A stretch of DNA of 42,346 nucleotides from DASQPR01 sp035713725 (GCA_035713725.1 DASTMZ010000190.1:1-42346); one strand, 5' to 3'; shown: positions 27,145 through 35,864, numbered from the stretch's first letter. Numbers and translations are program-made. Notes: generated by a model from the sequence alone, not told the origin.

Positions 27145-27174
27145 CGTTCGGTGCGCAGTTCACGTTCGGTGCGC
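27145..27174. repeat. Two direct 12-bp copies in the lepA-rpsT gap
   Basis: CGTTCGGTGCGC occurs at 27145-27156 and 27163-27174, exactly 18 bp apart. The pair is 40-70 nt upstream of lepA and could be a regulator-binding site. The rest of the 325-bp gap holds the rpsT promoter and no gene. Confidence 0.5.
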
Positions 27175-27296
27175 GCTTCAATCGTCCCATGCGGCGGTGC
27201 CACGCCATACATCACTGCGCGTCGGCAGGCCGCGGTCGGGGCGTCGGCCCGCGGAGGGTGGGCGCCGCGCGCCCGTCTCGGTGCGTCTGGTGGATT

Positions 27297-27326
27297 TTGG
27301 CCGGTACGGTGAGAGCCTGGTAGTCT
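27297..27326 (+). promoter_or_regulatory. rpsT promoter
   Basis: The -35 hexamer TTGGCC (27297-27302), an 18-bp spacer and the -10 hexamer TAGTCT (27321-27326) fit the main sigma factor. This leaves a leader of about 100 nt before the rpsT start, long enough for autoregulation by S20, which is inference. Confidence 0.6.
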
Positions 27327-27430
27327 GACTCTTCGCGTGCGGCGTGTCGGTGTGGTGTGCCCATCGCATGATCGCAACCCTCGAACTGAACCACCGAAAA
27401 CACTACGGACGAGAGCAGGACGGCTGTCGC

Positions 27431-27703
27431 GTGGCGAACATCAAGTCCCAGATCAAGCGGAACAAGCAGAATGAGAAGGCTCGGCTGCGCAACAAGGCGG
27501 TCAAGTCCTCACTCAAGACTGCGATCCGCAAATATCACGCCGCGGTCGACGCCGGTGACACCGCGACGGCTGGCGTGCTGATGCAAGAGGCGTCGCGCAA
27601 GCTCGACAAGGCCGTGAGCAAGGGCGTCATCCACGCCAACCAGGCGGCAAACCGGAAGTCCGCGATCGCGAAGCGGCAGAACCAGATCAGCGCGGCAGCC
27701 TGA
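27431..27703 (+). CDS. rpsT: 30S ribosomal protein S20
   Basis: A ribosomal protein of 90 residues that binds the 5' domain and helix 44 of 16S rRNA early in assembly. It begins with the family sequence VANIKSQIKRNKQNEKARLRN (given in parts) and is rich in Lys, Arg and Ala, with the conserved end VIHANQAANRKSAIAKR. The start is a GTG at 27431, since the reading frame upstream has no S20 similarity. AGGA lies about 13 nt upstream. The gene is a single unit with its own promoter and a strong terminator. Confidence 0.97.
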   Translation: MANIKSQIKRNKQNEKARLRNKAVKSSLKTAIRKYHAAVDAGDTATAGVLMQEASRKLDKAVSKGVIHANQAANRKSAIAKRQNQISAAA

Positions 27704-27731
27704 TCTTCTGCCGCGGCTGCGCCGCGCCAAC

Positions 27732-27765
27732 CGCGCCCCGACCATTGTCGGGGCGCGTTTCGTTT
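27732..27765 (+). terminator. Rho-independent terminator of rpsT
   Basis: A perfect 11-bp stem (CGCGCCCCGAC with its complement) with a CATT loop is followed by TTTCGTTT. It starts 28 nt after the rpsT stop codon and is the clearest intrinsic terminator in the window. Confidence 0.9.
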
Positions 27766-27800
27766 GCCCGGCGCGCGCACCCGAGGTTGGACGGAACGCG

Positions 27801-28397
27801 TCAGTTCATCGACGGATCGGCGGGGAAGATCGCCACGGCCGCGGTCAGGCCACCCTGCCGGCGCAGCACCATCGGCCAGAGTTCCTCGGGCCGGCTCATG
27901 AACGCATCGCCGGGCAATGCGTCGAAGACAAACCATGAACCGGTCCGGATCTCCTGCTCGAGCTGGCCCTCCTCCCAGCCCGCGTAGCCGGCGAACACCC
28001 GTACCCCCATGATCTTGTCTTGTACGGTCACCGGGTCTTGCGACAGGTCAAGCGTTCCGACCGCGCCGGACACCCGATTGAAGCCCGCCACCCGGCCCAT
28101 CGCGGTCCGCGTCCGAGCCAGGCAGATCGCCGACTCGGGTTGCATGGGTCCACCCTCGAACACCACCGACGGGTCGCCGGCGAGATTGCCCCAGCCGTCG
28201 AGCACATCGGCCACCGAGATCTCGGTAGCGCGGTTCAGCACGACACCGAGCGTGCCGCCGGTCTCGTGCGCGACGAGCATCACCACGGTGCGCTCGAAGT
28301 TCGGGTCCTTGAGCGTGGGCGTGGCCACGAGGAGACGGCCGGTGAGGGATTCCATCGACATCCCCCCGATCCGCCCCGACTCGCCAACCGCCGACAT
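27801..28397 (-). CDS. YqgE/AlgH family protein
   Basis: A protein of 198 residues with the YqgE/AlgH fold. Conserved blocks are LTGRLLVATPTLKDPNFERTVVML, GTLGVVLNRATEI, VFEGGPMQPES and GYAGWEEGQLEQEI. Structures of the family are known, but its molecular function is not established; the old link to alginate regulation is weak. The ATG at 28397 is used because GGAGGAG lies 9 nt upstream and the start is 6 nt after the VOC gene stop. Later ATGs at 28361 and 28355 would give the shorter family N-terminus. The gene is co-transcribed with the VOC gene. Confidence 0.85.
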   Translation of the reverse strand: MSAVGESGRIGGMSMESLTGRLLVATPTLKDPNFERTVVMLVAHETGGTLGVVLNRATEISVADVLDGWGNLAGDPSVVFEGGPMQPESAICLARTRTAMGRVAGFNRVSGAVGTLDLSQDPVTVQDKIMGVRVFAGYAGWEEGQLEQEIRTGSWFVFDALPGDAFMSRPEELWPMVLRRQGGLTAAVAIFPADPSMN

Positions 28398-28403
28398 GCT
28401 CGA

Positions 28404-28751
28404 CTACTCCTCCGCGCCGATACAGAACACGTTGGCATCCGGATCGCAGAGGACGGTCCAGCCGAAGCCCGGCATGGTGTGCTCCTCGACCACGCTCGCG
28501 CCGAGTCCGACCAGCCGCGCCACCTCCGCGGCTCGGTCCTTCGTGGACAGATCGAGGTGGACACGGTTCTTGCCGACCCGCGGCTCAGGCACCCGTTGCA
28601 GGCCGATCGCGAGGTCACCGGCACCGCGGAGCACCAGGTATTCGCCGCCGAAGTCGGACTCGATCTTCATGTCGAGCGCAGCTGTCCAGAAGTCCGCGAG
28701 TGCATGCGGATCCGCGGTGTCGATAGTCACCATGCCGATATGCGCCGCCAT
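28404..28751 (-). CDS. VOC (glyoxalase-fold) family protein
   Basis: A protein of 115 residues with the paired beta-alpha-beta-beta-beta modules of the vicinal oxygen chelate superfamily. It starts MAAHIGMVTIDTADPHALADFWTAAL, has NRVHLDLSTKDRAAEVARLVGLGASVVEEH in the second module and ends CDPDANVFCIG. The layout is typical of the actinobacterial glyoxalase/bleomycin-resistance-like group without assigned substrates. The ATG at 28751 is preferred over one at 28781 because the family starts there and TATCGT lies just upstream as a -10 hexamer. It is the first gene of a pair with yqgE. Confidence 0.75.
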   Translation of the reverse strand: MAAHIGMVTIDTADPHALADFWTAALDMKIESDFGGEYLVLRGAGDLAIGLQRVPEPRVGKNRVHLDLSTKDRAAEVARLVGLGASVVEEHTMPGFGWTVLCDPDANVFCIGAEE

Positions 28752-28796
28752 GAACGCACGATAGCTTGCGAATGTGCCCATCGATAAGGTCTGTAC

Positions 28797-29606
28797 GTGA
28801 ACCAAACGGCTGACGTTGCGGTGATCGGCGGTTCGGGTCTCTACGCCCTCTTGGACAGTGCGACCCAACTCCGGGTGGAGACTCCGTACGGCGAACCGTC
28901 CGACCCGATCACGGTCGCCGACGTCGCGGGTCGGCGGGTCGCGTTCCTGCCGCGGCACGGCGCCGATCACCGCTTCCCACCGCACCGGATCCCGTACCGC
29001 GCGAACCTATGGGCGCTGCGCAGCATCGGCGTACGCCAGATCCTCGCGCCGTGCGCCGTCGGTGGTCTCCGTCCACACCTCGGTCCGGGCAGCCTCGTGA
29101 TCCCGGACCAGTTGATCGACCGTACGACCGGCCGGGTGCAGACGTTCTACGACGACGGCGCGGTCCACGTGAGCTTCGCCGAGCCGTACTGTCCGGTCGG
29201 TCGCCGTACCGCGCTCGGGGCGGCCGCGCAGCATGGGGTCACCGTTACGGATGGCGGCGCCATGGTGGTCATCGAAGGCCCGCGCTTTTCCACCCGCGCC
29301 GAGTCGCAGTGGTACGCGTCGGTCGGCGGTGCCGTGGTGAACATGACCGGACATCCGGAGGCGGTGCTGGCCCGGGAACTCGCGCTCTGCTACACGACGA
29401 TCGCGCTCGTCACCGACCTCGACGCCGGTGTCGAGGGCGACCATGGCGTCACGCAGGAGGAGGTGTTCCGCGTGTTCGCGGCCAACACCGAGCGGTTGCG
29501 CGGCATCCTGCTCGACGCCGTCATCGGGCTCCCCGCCGCCGACGCCCGGCCATGCGCATGCGGCCACGCGCTCGACGGGCTGACGTTGCCGTTCGCGCTG
29601 CCGTAG
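28797..29606 (+). CDS. mtnP: S-methyl-5'-thioadenosine (or related purine nucleoside) phosphorylase
   Basis: A protein of 269 residues of the MTAP/PNP family, which cleaves 5'-methylthioadenosine with phosphate into adenine and methylthioribose-1-phosphate in methionine salvage. Conserved parts are VAVIGGSGLY, LPRHGADHRFPPHRIPYRANLWAL, VVIEGPRFSTRAES, VNMTGHPEAVLARELALCY and VTDLDAG. The Asp in TDLD fits adenine specificity. The last 20 residues hold a CACG pair. The GTG at 28797 has TAAGGT 6 nt upstream, so it may be leaderless. It is divergent from the VOC gene. Confidence 0.92.
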   Translation: MNQTADVAVIGGSGLYALLDSATQLRVETPYGEPSDPITVADVAGRRVAFLPRHGADHRFPPHRIPYRANLWALRSIGVRQILAPCAVGGLRPHLGPGSLVIPDQLIDRTTGRVQTFYDDGAVHVSFAEPYCPVGRRTALGAAAQHGVTVTDGGAMVVIEGPRFSTRAESQWYASVGGAVVNMTGHPEAVLARELALCYTTIALVTDLDAGVEGDHGVTQEEVFRVFAANTERLRGILLDAVIGLPAADARPCACGHALDGLTLPFALP

Positions 29607-29638
29607 TTGGTCAGTCGGTCACGGCAGCTGGGCGGCGG

Positions 29639-30664
29639 TCAGGGCGCGGCCGGCAGGTGCACCAGGAATCGGCATCCGCCACCGACGTTGGTCACCGCCA
29701 CCTCGCCGCGCTGTGCCTCCACGAGGCCGCGCACGATCGCCAAACCCAGTCCACCGCCGGCGCCGTCGTGGTCGTGGCCGGTTCGGGGGGTACGAGCGGC
29801 CTCGCCCCGGAACGCGACGTCGAACACACGCGGCAGATCATCGTCGGGGATGCCGCCGCACGCATCGCTCACCGAGAACCATCCGCCATGGTCGTCACGC
29901 CCGCCGCTGACGATGACCGACCCGTCCGGCGGCGTGTAACGGATCGCATTGCGCAACAGGTTGCCGACGATGCGCGCTAGCTCCGGCTCGCTCGCCTGTA
30001 CGGTCGGCCACTCCCCCCGCTCGGCGTGCAGCTGGATGCGCTTCGCGGTGGCGATCGGCTCGGCGGAGGCGACCGCGTCCGAGACCACGTCACCGAGGGG
30101 TACGTCACCGAGCGACAGCCGCAGCGCGCCGGCGTTGATGCGCGACAGCTCGAACAGATCGTCGACCAGCTCGGTCATCCGGTCCGCCTCGATCCTGATG
30201 CGACGGTGATAGTCGGCGACCGTCGCGGTATCGGTCACGACACCGTCCTCGAGTGCCTCGGCCATCGCCCGCAGGCCGGCGAGCGGGGTACGCAAGTCGT
30301 GCGACACCCACGCGACCAGATCACGCCGGCTCGCTTCCATGGTGCGCTCGCGCTCCCGCACCTCGTTGGCCCACATGGCATCGCGGGCGAGGCGCCGGCC
30401 GAGCCAGAACCCCATCGCGAGGCTGAACACGCCGGCGATGCCCAGCACGACCAGCAACACACGCAGGTCGTGGTCGGAGATGAACATGCCGCGCGCGACG
30501 GCGACCACGCCCGCGACCGCGGCAAGCACGGTGACGGCGAGCATCAAGCAGATGTGCGCGGTGATCGACCGGCCACGCAGCAGGCGCTGCGCCACCGCGC
30601 CGGGCACCGCAACGACGAGCACACCGAGGAGTGCGGCCAGCACGAGGCCGACCAGGTCACGCAT
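29639..30664 (-). CDS. Sensor histidine kinase
   Basis: A membrane sensor kinase of 341 residues. About three helices lie in the first 105 residues (LVGLVLAALLGVLVVAVPGAV; LMLAVTVLAAVAGVVAVA; LLVVLGIAGVFSLAMGFWLG). The H-box is WVSHDLRTPLAGL, with His as phosphoacceptor. The ATPase domain has the N-box NLLRNAIRYTPP, an altered G1 box (SDACGGIPDDDLPRVF) and the G2 box GGGLGLAIVRGL. Almost no outer sensor loop exists, so the signal is probably membrane-derived. The ATG overlaps the end of the response regulator by 8 nt. Confidence 0.92.
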   Translation of the reverse strand: MRDLVGLVLAALLGVLVVAVPGAVAQRLLRGRSITAHICLMLAVTVLAAVAGVVAVARGMFISDHDLRVLLVVLGIAGVFSLAMGFWLGRRLARDAMWANEVRERERTMEASRRDLVAWVSHDLRTPLAGLRAMAEALEDGVVTDTATVADYHRRIRIEADRMTELVDDLFELSRINAGALRLSLGDVPLGDVVSDAVASAEPIATAKRIQLHAERGEWPTVQASEPELARIVGNLLRNAIRYTPPDGSVIVSGGRDDHGGWFSVSDACGGIPDDDLPRVFDVAFRGEAARTPRTGHDHDGAGGGLGLAIVRGLVEAQRGEVAVTNVGGGCRFLVHLPAAP

Positions 30665-31427
30665 GCGGGTTCTCGCCTGACGCTGCGCGCGACCCGCCGG
30701 TGCCTCGACCCGGCCCGCCGGCGTGGTCGCTTGCCTCGAACCGATAGCCGACGCCCCACACCGTGACGATCCGCCGCGGCTTCGCGGGATCGTCCTCGAT
30801 TTTCTCGCGGAGCCGGCGCACGTGCACGGTGACCGTCGACTGGTCGCCGAACGTCCAGCCCCACACCATCTCCAGCAACTCCGATCGCCGGAACGCCCGG
30901 CCCGGATGCGACATCAGGAATGCGAGGAGGTCGAATTCCCGCACTGTCAACGCCAGTTCGCTGCCGCCGCGGGTGGCCACTCGACGCGCGGTGTCGACCG
31001 TGAGGTCGCCGTCGACGAGCGTTTCGCCGGCCGTACGCGGGTCGGCGCTCGCCGCCACCGCGCCCGCCCGACGCAGCACGGATTGCACGCGCAACACCAA
31101 CTCACGAGGCGAGAACGGCTTCGTGACGTAGTCGTCGGCGCCGTACTGCAGGCCGAGCACGCGGTCGGACTCCTCGCCGAGGGCGGTCAGCATGATGATG
31201 GGTACGCCGTCGGCCGCCGACCGTAGCCGCCGGCACACCTCGAGACCGTCCATCCCGGGCAGCATCAAGTCGAGCACGACGAGGTCGGGATGTTCACGAC
31301 CGTATGCGCTCAGCGTCGCCGGGCCGTCGGAGGCGAGCGCGACTGCGAACCCGGCGCGCTCCAGATAGCGCCGGACCACATCGCTCACGGTCGGGTCGTC
31401 GTCGACGACGAGGATCCGTTGGCCCAC
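30657..31427 (-). CDS. OmpR/PhoB-family response regulator
   Basis: A regulator of 256 residues. The receiver domain (RILVVDDDPTVSDVV; phosphorylated Asp in VVLDLMLPGMDG; Lys in YVTKPFSPRELVLRV) is followed by a winged-helix DNA-binding domain (LTVREFDLLAFLMSHPGRAFRRSELLEMVWG; VTVHVRRLREKIEDDP; TVWGVGYRFE). A Gly/Arg-rich tail ends the protein. The GTG at 31427 is chosen because the receiver begins right after it; a TACGCT hexamer a few nt upstream suggests a leaderless message. It is translated before, and overlaps, the cognate histidine kinase. Confidence 0.94.
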   Translation of the reverse strand: MGQRILVVDDDPTVSDVVRRYLERAGFAVALASDGPATLSAYGREHPDLVVLDLMLPGMDGLEVCRRLRSAADGVPIIMLTALGEESDRVLGLQYGADDYVTKPFSPRELVLRVQSVLRRAGAVAASADPRTAGETLVDGDLTVDTARRVATRGGSELALTVREFDLLAFLMSHPGRAFRRSELLEMVWGWTFGDQSTVTVHVRRLREKIEDDPAKPRRIVTVWGVGYRFEASDHAGGPGRGTGGSRAASGENPHA

Positions 31428-31503
31428 CTTCGAAGCGTACGGCCGACGTCCGCGCACCGACCGGGCGCCGGACCCGATGTTCCGCGTTCCGTAAGGCGGG
31501 TGG

Positions 31504-33234
31504 CTAACCGGATGCCGAGTCGGATACCGACCGCGACTTGCCGTCCGACCTCGAATCGTCCGACTTCGAATGCGGTGCCGAGGGCTCCGCGGACCCTTGG
31601 CGGCCGGATGGTCCCGCCTTGCTCGGCCCGGGCGCCGGCGGCGTGGGTCCGGGGTCGGCCGTCGGCCCGCCGGCCTCGGTCGACGGCGATGGCGAACCCG
31701 ACGGCGGCGGGTCGGACGGCGCGACGCTCGGCGGCGCTGCGCTGGGCGGCGCTGCTTCGGGCGGGGACGGCCGGCCGCTCGGCGCGGGGTGCGACCGCCT
31801 GGGTGAAGGCGAGTGCTTCGGAGTGGTCGGTGAGTCGGTCCGTACGTCGCCCGCGCCGGACGTCGGCGGCGACTGTCCCGCCGCAGCGTCCGATCCGGAT
31901 CCGGTGCCGTCACTGCCCGGAGGCACGGCGGCAGCACCGGGCAGCCCGCCGTCCGGGGCGGCCGGTGGTGTCGGCGCCACCGGTCGATGCGGACGCTCCG
32001 GCTGCACGCTGGGTGCCGGCATGGGCGTCCCGAGACCGCCGCTCGCCCGGACGTCGCTCATCCCGAAGCCCACGATCAACGCCAGCAACAACAGCGATGG
32101 CAGGGCAAAGAACGCGCGGCGCCGCGGCCTGGGCTCTTCCTCGATCGGTTGCGTGGCCAAGCCCGGATCCGGCACGCTCGTCATGCCGTGCGGCATGATC
32201 CGGGTACGGCTGCCCTTCCGCCCGCCACGCGCCGCATCCACCGCGGCGGCGGGTCGCACACCCGTCGCATCGAACCCGTGTGGCACCGGCGAATGCGGCG
32301 CCGACACGGCGTAGGGCGGGCTGACCGGCCCAATGGAACGCACTGCCGCACCGGCCGGTTCGGTGGCCGGCGCCGGCTCCCGGATCGTCGTACGCACCGC
32401 TTGGCCGTGCCGAGCGTCCGGATCGCATGCCTGCCAGATCGCGGTCAGACAGATCTGCAGTTCGCGGCTCGACGGACGTTGGGATGGTTCCACCGCAAGG
32501 CATGCGGCGCACAGCGCCCGTACCCGGGGCGGCAGTCCAGCAACCTCGGGCAGCGGCGCTGGCGGTACGTTGCGGTGCGCCGCGACCACCTCGGTAGCCG
32601 TACCGTCCGGCCACGGCAACCGGCCGGCGAGCATCTCGTATAGCAGGAGTCCGAGGCCGTACACGTCGCTCGCTGGTACGGCACACCCGCCCGCGCGGCG
32701 CTCCGGTGCAAGATACGCCGGCGTACCGAAGACGAGCGCGTCCGCGTTGTCGCCAGCGGTGCACGCGATGCCGAAGTCGATGATCTTCACGCCCTCGGCG
32801 GCCAGCATCACGTTGCCCGGTGTCACGTCGCAGTGCACGACGCCGCATCCGTGTGCCGCCGCGAGCGCACCGGCCACCTGGGCCGCGATGGCCACCGCGG
32901 TCGGCCATTCGATGTGTCCACGTCGCAGCACCGCGCCGAGGCTCTCGCCTTCGACGAGTTCCATAACGAGGTACGGCCGACGCGACCCGTCGAGATCACT
33001 TTCGCCGTAGTCGTACACGCTTGCGATGTGACCGTGGTTGAGACGCGCGAGTGCGGTGGCTTCCCGGCGTACCCGCTGCGCACCTTTGTTGTCCGAGCCC
33101 GCATCCGCCCGGATGACCTTGACCGCGACGGGCCTTGCGAGGACGTCGTCCTGGCCGCGCCAGACCACGGACATGCCGCCTTCGGCCAGCGGAGAGATCA
33201 GGCGGTATCGCCCGTCGAGCAGGGACTCTGTCAT
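31504..33234 (-). CDS. Ser/Thr protein kinase with altered catalytic loop, one membrane helix and a Pro/Ser-rich outer tail
   Basis: A protein of 576 residues. The kinase domain (about residues 8-270) has LAEGGMSVVWRG, the ATP Lys in VAVKVIR, DFG in IIDFGIA and the APE-like YLAPERR. The catalytic loop reads HCDVTPGN instead of HRDxKxxN: the Arg is Cys and the catalytic-loop Lys is Thr. The Asp and Asn are kept. A cytoplasmic linker of about 110 residues leads to one membrane helix (FFALPSLLLLALIVGFGM), and the remaining 190 residues are low-complexity Pro/Ser/Gly, with no PASTA repeats. The ATG at 33234 (MTESLLDGRYRLI) gives the usual N-terminus. Activity may be reduced or unusual. Confidence 0.9.
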   Translation of the reverse strand: MTESLLDGRYRLISPLAEGGMSVVWRGQDDVLARPVAVKVIRADAGSDNKGAQRVRREATALARLNHGHIASVYDYGESDLDGSRRPYLVMELVEGESLGAVLRRGHIEWPTAVAIAAQVAGALAAAHGCGVVHCDVTPGNVMLAAEGVKIIDFGIACTAGDNADALVFGTPAYLAPERRAGGCAVPASDVYGLGLLLYEMLAGRLPWPDGTATEVVAAHRNVPPAPLPEVAGLPPRVRALCAACLAVEPSQRPSSRELQICLTAIWQACDPDARHGQAVRTTIREPAPATEPAGAAVRSIGPVSPPYAVSAPHSPVPHGFDATGVRPAAAVDAARGGRKGSRTRIMPHGMTSVPDPGLATQPIEEEPRPRRRAFFALPSLLLLALIVGFGMSDVRASGGLGTPMPAPSVQPERPHRPVAPTPPAAPDGGLPGAAAVPPGSDGTGSGSDAAAGQSPPTSGAGDVRTDSPTTPKHSPSPRRSHPAPSGRPSPPEAAPPSAAPPSVAPSDPPPSGSPSPSTEAGGPTADPGPTPPAPGPSKAGPSGRQGSAEPSAPHSKSDDSRSDGKSRSVSDSASG

Positions 33235-33476
33235 GGACCACACCGGAACGCTTGCGCGACCCCCACGCGGCCAAGCGTGGCATATCGGACATGGTCGTCC
33301 GGCGGGTTTCGTGAAAGTTGCATGTGGGCCCCGAGCGGGCAAATTCGTCGCGTGGGACGGGCGAAATGATCTTGTGCGCATACCCTAGATCGGGCACCGC
33401 GCCGGCCTGATCCGGTGCCAACCACCGGCCGATTCGACCGTCGTGCGCCGCGCATCCGCCGGCTTACACTCCGCTT

Positions 33477-35048
33477 ATGGCGGCACGGCCAGACCCGAAC
33501 GGCGTCCGCATCGCGGAGTTGGTCGGCACGCTGTCCTATGCCGCCGATCTCGGCCTGGGACAACCGATGGAACACTGCATGCGGCGTACGGTGATCGCGC
33601 TGCGGCTGGCCGACCTGGCGGGTGCCAACGAATCGGAACGGCAGGCGACGTTCTACCTCGGGCTGTTGATGAACGCCTATTGCCACGCCGACGCGGCCGA
33701 ACAAGCACGGTGGTTCGGCGACGACATCACCATGAAGGGCGATGTCGTCCAGCTCCTCGACATGAACACCGCGCAGGCGATCGCGTTGCTCCTTAGGCGG
33801 GTCGGATCACACGGCACCGGCATGGATCGGGCACGCCGACTGGCCGCGTTCCCGATCTCCGGGGTGCGGCAGATGATGACGTTCGCGGACACGCACACCA
33901 CGCTGGGTGCCCAGTTCGCGACCCGGATCGGGCTAGGTGAGTCGGTCGCGACCGCGATCCGTCAGGCGTACGAGCAGTGGGACGGCCGTGGTCAGCCGGA
34001 CCATCTGCGTGGCGCCGAGATCTGCCTACCGGCGCGCATCGTCCAGATCGCCGGGCCGGTCGAGGTCTTCAGCCGGCGGCGCGGCATCGACGCGGCGTGC
34101 CGAGTGGTGAAACGGCACCGCGGGACCGAATTCGACGGCGTGCTCGTCGACCTCGTGGTCGACAACGCACAGACGGTCATGGCGGACCTCGATCAAGCCG
34201 CCGACTGGGATGCCGTCCTCGATGCCGAGCCGCAGCTATCGCGCAGCGTCGCCGACGCGGAGCTGGACGAGGTTCTCGAGGCGATGGCCGACCTCGTCGA
34301 CGTCAAGTCGCCCTACCTGTCCGGCCACTCACGCGGCGTGTCGAATCTGGCCGCCGCCGCGGCTCGGGCATCCGGCATGTCCGCCGCCGACATCACCGCG
34401 ATCCGCCGCGCTGGACTGATCCACGACCTCGGTCGGCTCGGTGTCTCCAACGCGATCTGGGACCGGCCCGCTGCGCTGTCCAAGTCCGATGTGGAACGCG
34501 TACGGCTGCATCCGTACCTCACGGACCGCATGCTCGTCCGCGTGTCCGCGCTCGATCGGTGCCGTGAAATCGCCTCGCGGCACCACGAACGACTGGATGG
34601 CTCGGGCTATCCGCGTGGGCTCACCGCGTCGACGCTCACGCCGGCCGACCGTTTGCTCGCGGCGGCCGACGTCTATCACGCGATGACCGAGCCACGCCCA
34701 CACCGGCCGCCGCTGCCAACCGACCGAGCGGTCGCGGAGTTGCGCGCCGAGGCGCGCGCCGGCCGCCTGGACGGCGACGCCGTCGCCATGGTGCTAACGG
34801 CGGCCGGACAGCGGGCGCCCGCGCGGCGCGAGTGGCCGGGCGGACTCACCGCACGCGAGGTCGAAGTGCTGCGCCTGGTGGCGCGCGGGCAGTCGACCAA
34901 GCAAGTCGCTCATCGGCTCTCGGTGGCGCCGAAGACCGTCGCCAACCACATCGAGCACATCTACACGAAGCTCGGCATCTCGAGCCGGGCCGCCGCGGCG
35001 CTATACGCCTCGCAGCACGGCCTCACCGGCCATTTCGAGTCGGCGTAG
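33477..35048 (+). CDS. HD-GYP domain protein with C-terminal LuxR-type HTH
   Basis: A protein of 523 residues. A degenerate first module (about residues 10-180) has HADAAE and WDGRGQP in the places of the HD and DGxGYP motifs. A second, intact HD-GYP module carries HD at 316-317 (LIHDLGRLG) and HHERLDGSGYP ending at 379. A LuxR/GerE helix-turn-helix fills about residues 455-510 (LTAREVEVLRLVARGQSTKQVAHRLSVAPKTVANH in parts). HD-GYP domains usually cleave cyclic dinucleotides; here the output may be transcription. TACACT lies 6 nt before the ATG, so the message may be leaderless. It is divergent from the kinase gene. Confidence 0.88.
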   Translation: MAARPDPNGVRIAELVGTLSYAADLGLGQPMEHCMRRTVIALRLADLAGANESERQATFYLGLLMNAYCHADAAEQARWFGDDITMKGDVVQLLDMNTAQAIALLLRRVGSHGTGMDRARRLAAFPISGVRQMMTFADTHTTLGAQFATRIGLGESVATAIRQAYEQWDGRGQPDHLRGAEICLPARIVQIAGPVEVFSRRRGIDAACRVVKRHRGTEFDGVLVDLVVDNAQTVMADLDQAADWDAVLDAEPQLSRSVADAELDEVLEAMADLVDVKSPYLSGHSRGVSNLAAAAARASGMSAADITAIRRAGLIHDLGRLGVSNAIWDRPAALSKSDVERVRLHPYLTDRMLVRVSALDRCREIASRHHERLDGSGYPRGLTASTLTPADRLLAAADVYHAMTEPRPHRPPLPTDRAVAELRAEARAGRLDGDAVAMVLTAAGQRAPARREWPGGLTAREVEVLRLVARGQSTKQVAHRLSVAPKTVANHIEHIYTKLGISSRAAAALYASQHGLTGHFESA

Positions 35049-35085
35049 CCCGCCCGGTCGTCGCATCGGAGCGCAACTTCGGTGC

Positions 35086-35139
35086 CGCATCAGTAACCGC
35101 ATCAGGCGCCGCATGAGGTTTCGGGCGGCCGCATGAGGA
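35086..35139. repeat. Four short CCGCAT(C/G)AG copies
   Basis: Copies start at 35086, 35098, 35110 and 35130, with spacings of 12, 12 and 20 nt. They lie in the 196-nt gap between the HD-GYP gene and the methyltransferase gene. I see no gene in this gap. Confidence 0.5.
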
Positions 35140-35244
35140 GAACACCCCATGACGGCGCGCCGACCCCGGCCTAACGTCGATTGCGTGAGCCGCTGAACAA
35201 CAAATACGGACAACCGGCATCGTCACGAGACAGTGGGGACAGTC

Positions 35245-35862
35245 ATGGGCTTCTACGGCGAGCGGGTACTTCCGCGGATGATCAACGTCATGTGCGGTAC
35301 GAAGGCCGCTGTGCCGCTACGCCGGCGCGTATGCGAGGGATTGTCGGGAGACATCGTCGAGATCGGCTTCGGATCGGGCCTCAACGTCCCGTACTACCCC
35401 GCCGAGGTCGAGCGCGTGTCCGCCGTCGAGCCGATCGACACCGCATGGAAGATCGCGGAGCCGCGCCTTCGCGACTCGAGTGTGCTGATCCGGAGGTCCG
35501 GCCTGGACGGCCAGTCGCTGCCCTTCGCAGACCACAGCTTTGACGCCGCGCTATCGACCTGGACGCTGTGCACCATCCCGGACGCCGTGGTGGCGCTCGA
35601 GGAGCTCCGACGGGTGCTCAAACCGGGCGGCACCCTGCACTTCGTGGAACACGGTCTCGCACCGGACGAGTCGGTCCGCCGCACCCAGCGACGCCTCGAA
35701 CCGTTGCAGCGCCGCGTGTTCGGTGGGTGTCACCTGACGCGGCCGATCGTCGACATGGTCAACGCCGCCGGCTTCACGATCGTCGAGGTCGACGTGTTCT
35801 ACGAAAAGAGCGCGCCGAAGTTCGGCGGCGCCTACTCGTTGGGTGTGGCCGAGTCCAAGTAG
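35245..35862 (+). CDS. Class I SAM-dependent methyltransferase
   Basis: A protein of 205 residues with the Rossmann methyltransferase fold. Motif I is GDIVEIGFGSGLNVPYYP, motif II includes SAVEPIDTAWKIA, motif III-IV is FDAALSTWTLCTIPDAVVAL, and LKPGGTLHFVEHGLAPDES follows. The pattern is that of UbiE/Methyltransf_11 enzymes acting on small molecules or lipids. The substrate is not identifiable. The ATG at 35245 (MGFYGERVLPRMINVM) is preferred to a GTG at 35233. It is followed by a strong terminator shared with ssrA. Confidence 0.88.
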   Translation: MGFYGERVLPRMINVMCGTKAAVPLRRRVCEGLSGDIVEIGFGSGLNVPYYPAEVERVSAVEPIDTAWKIAEPRLRDSSVLIRRSGLDGQSLPFADHSFDAALSTWTLCTIPDAVVALEELRRVLKPGGTLHFVEHGLAPDESVRRTQRRLEPLQRRVFGGCHLTRPIVDMVNAAGFTIVEVDVFYEKSAPKFGGAYSLGVAESK

Positions 35863-35864
35863 GT

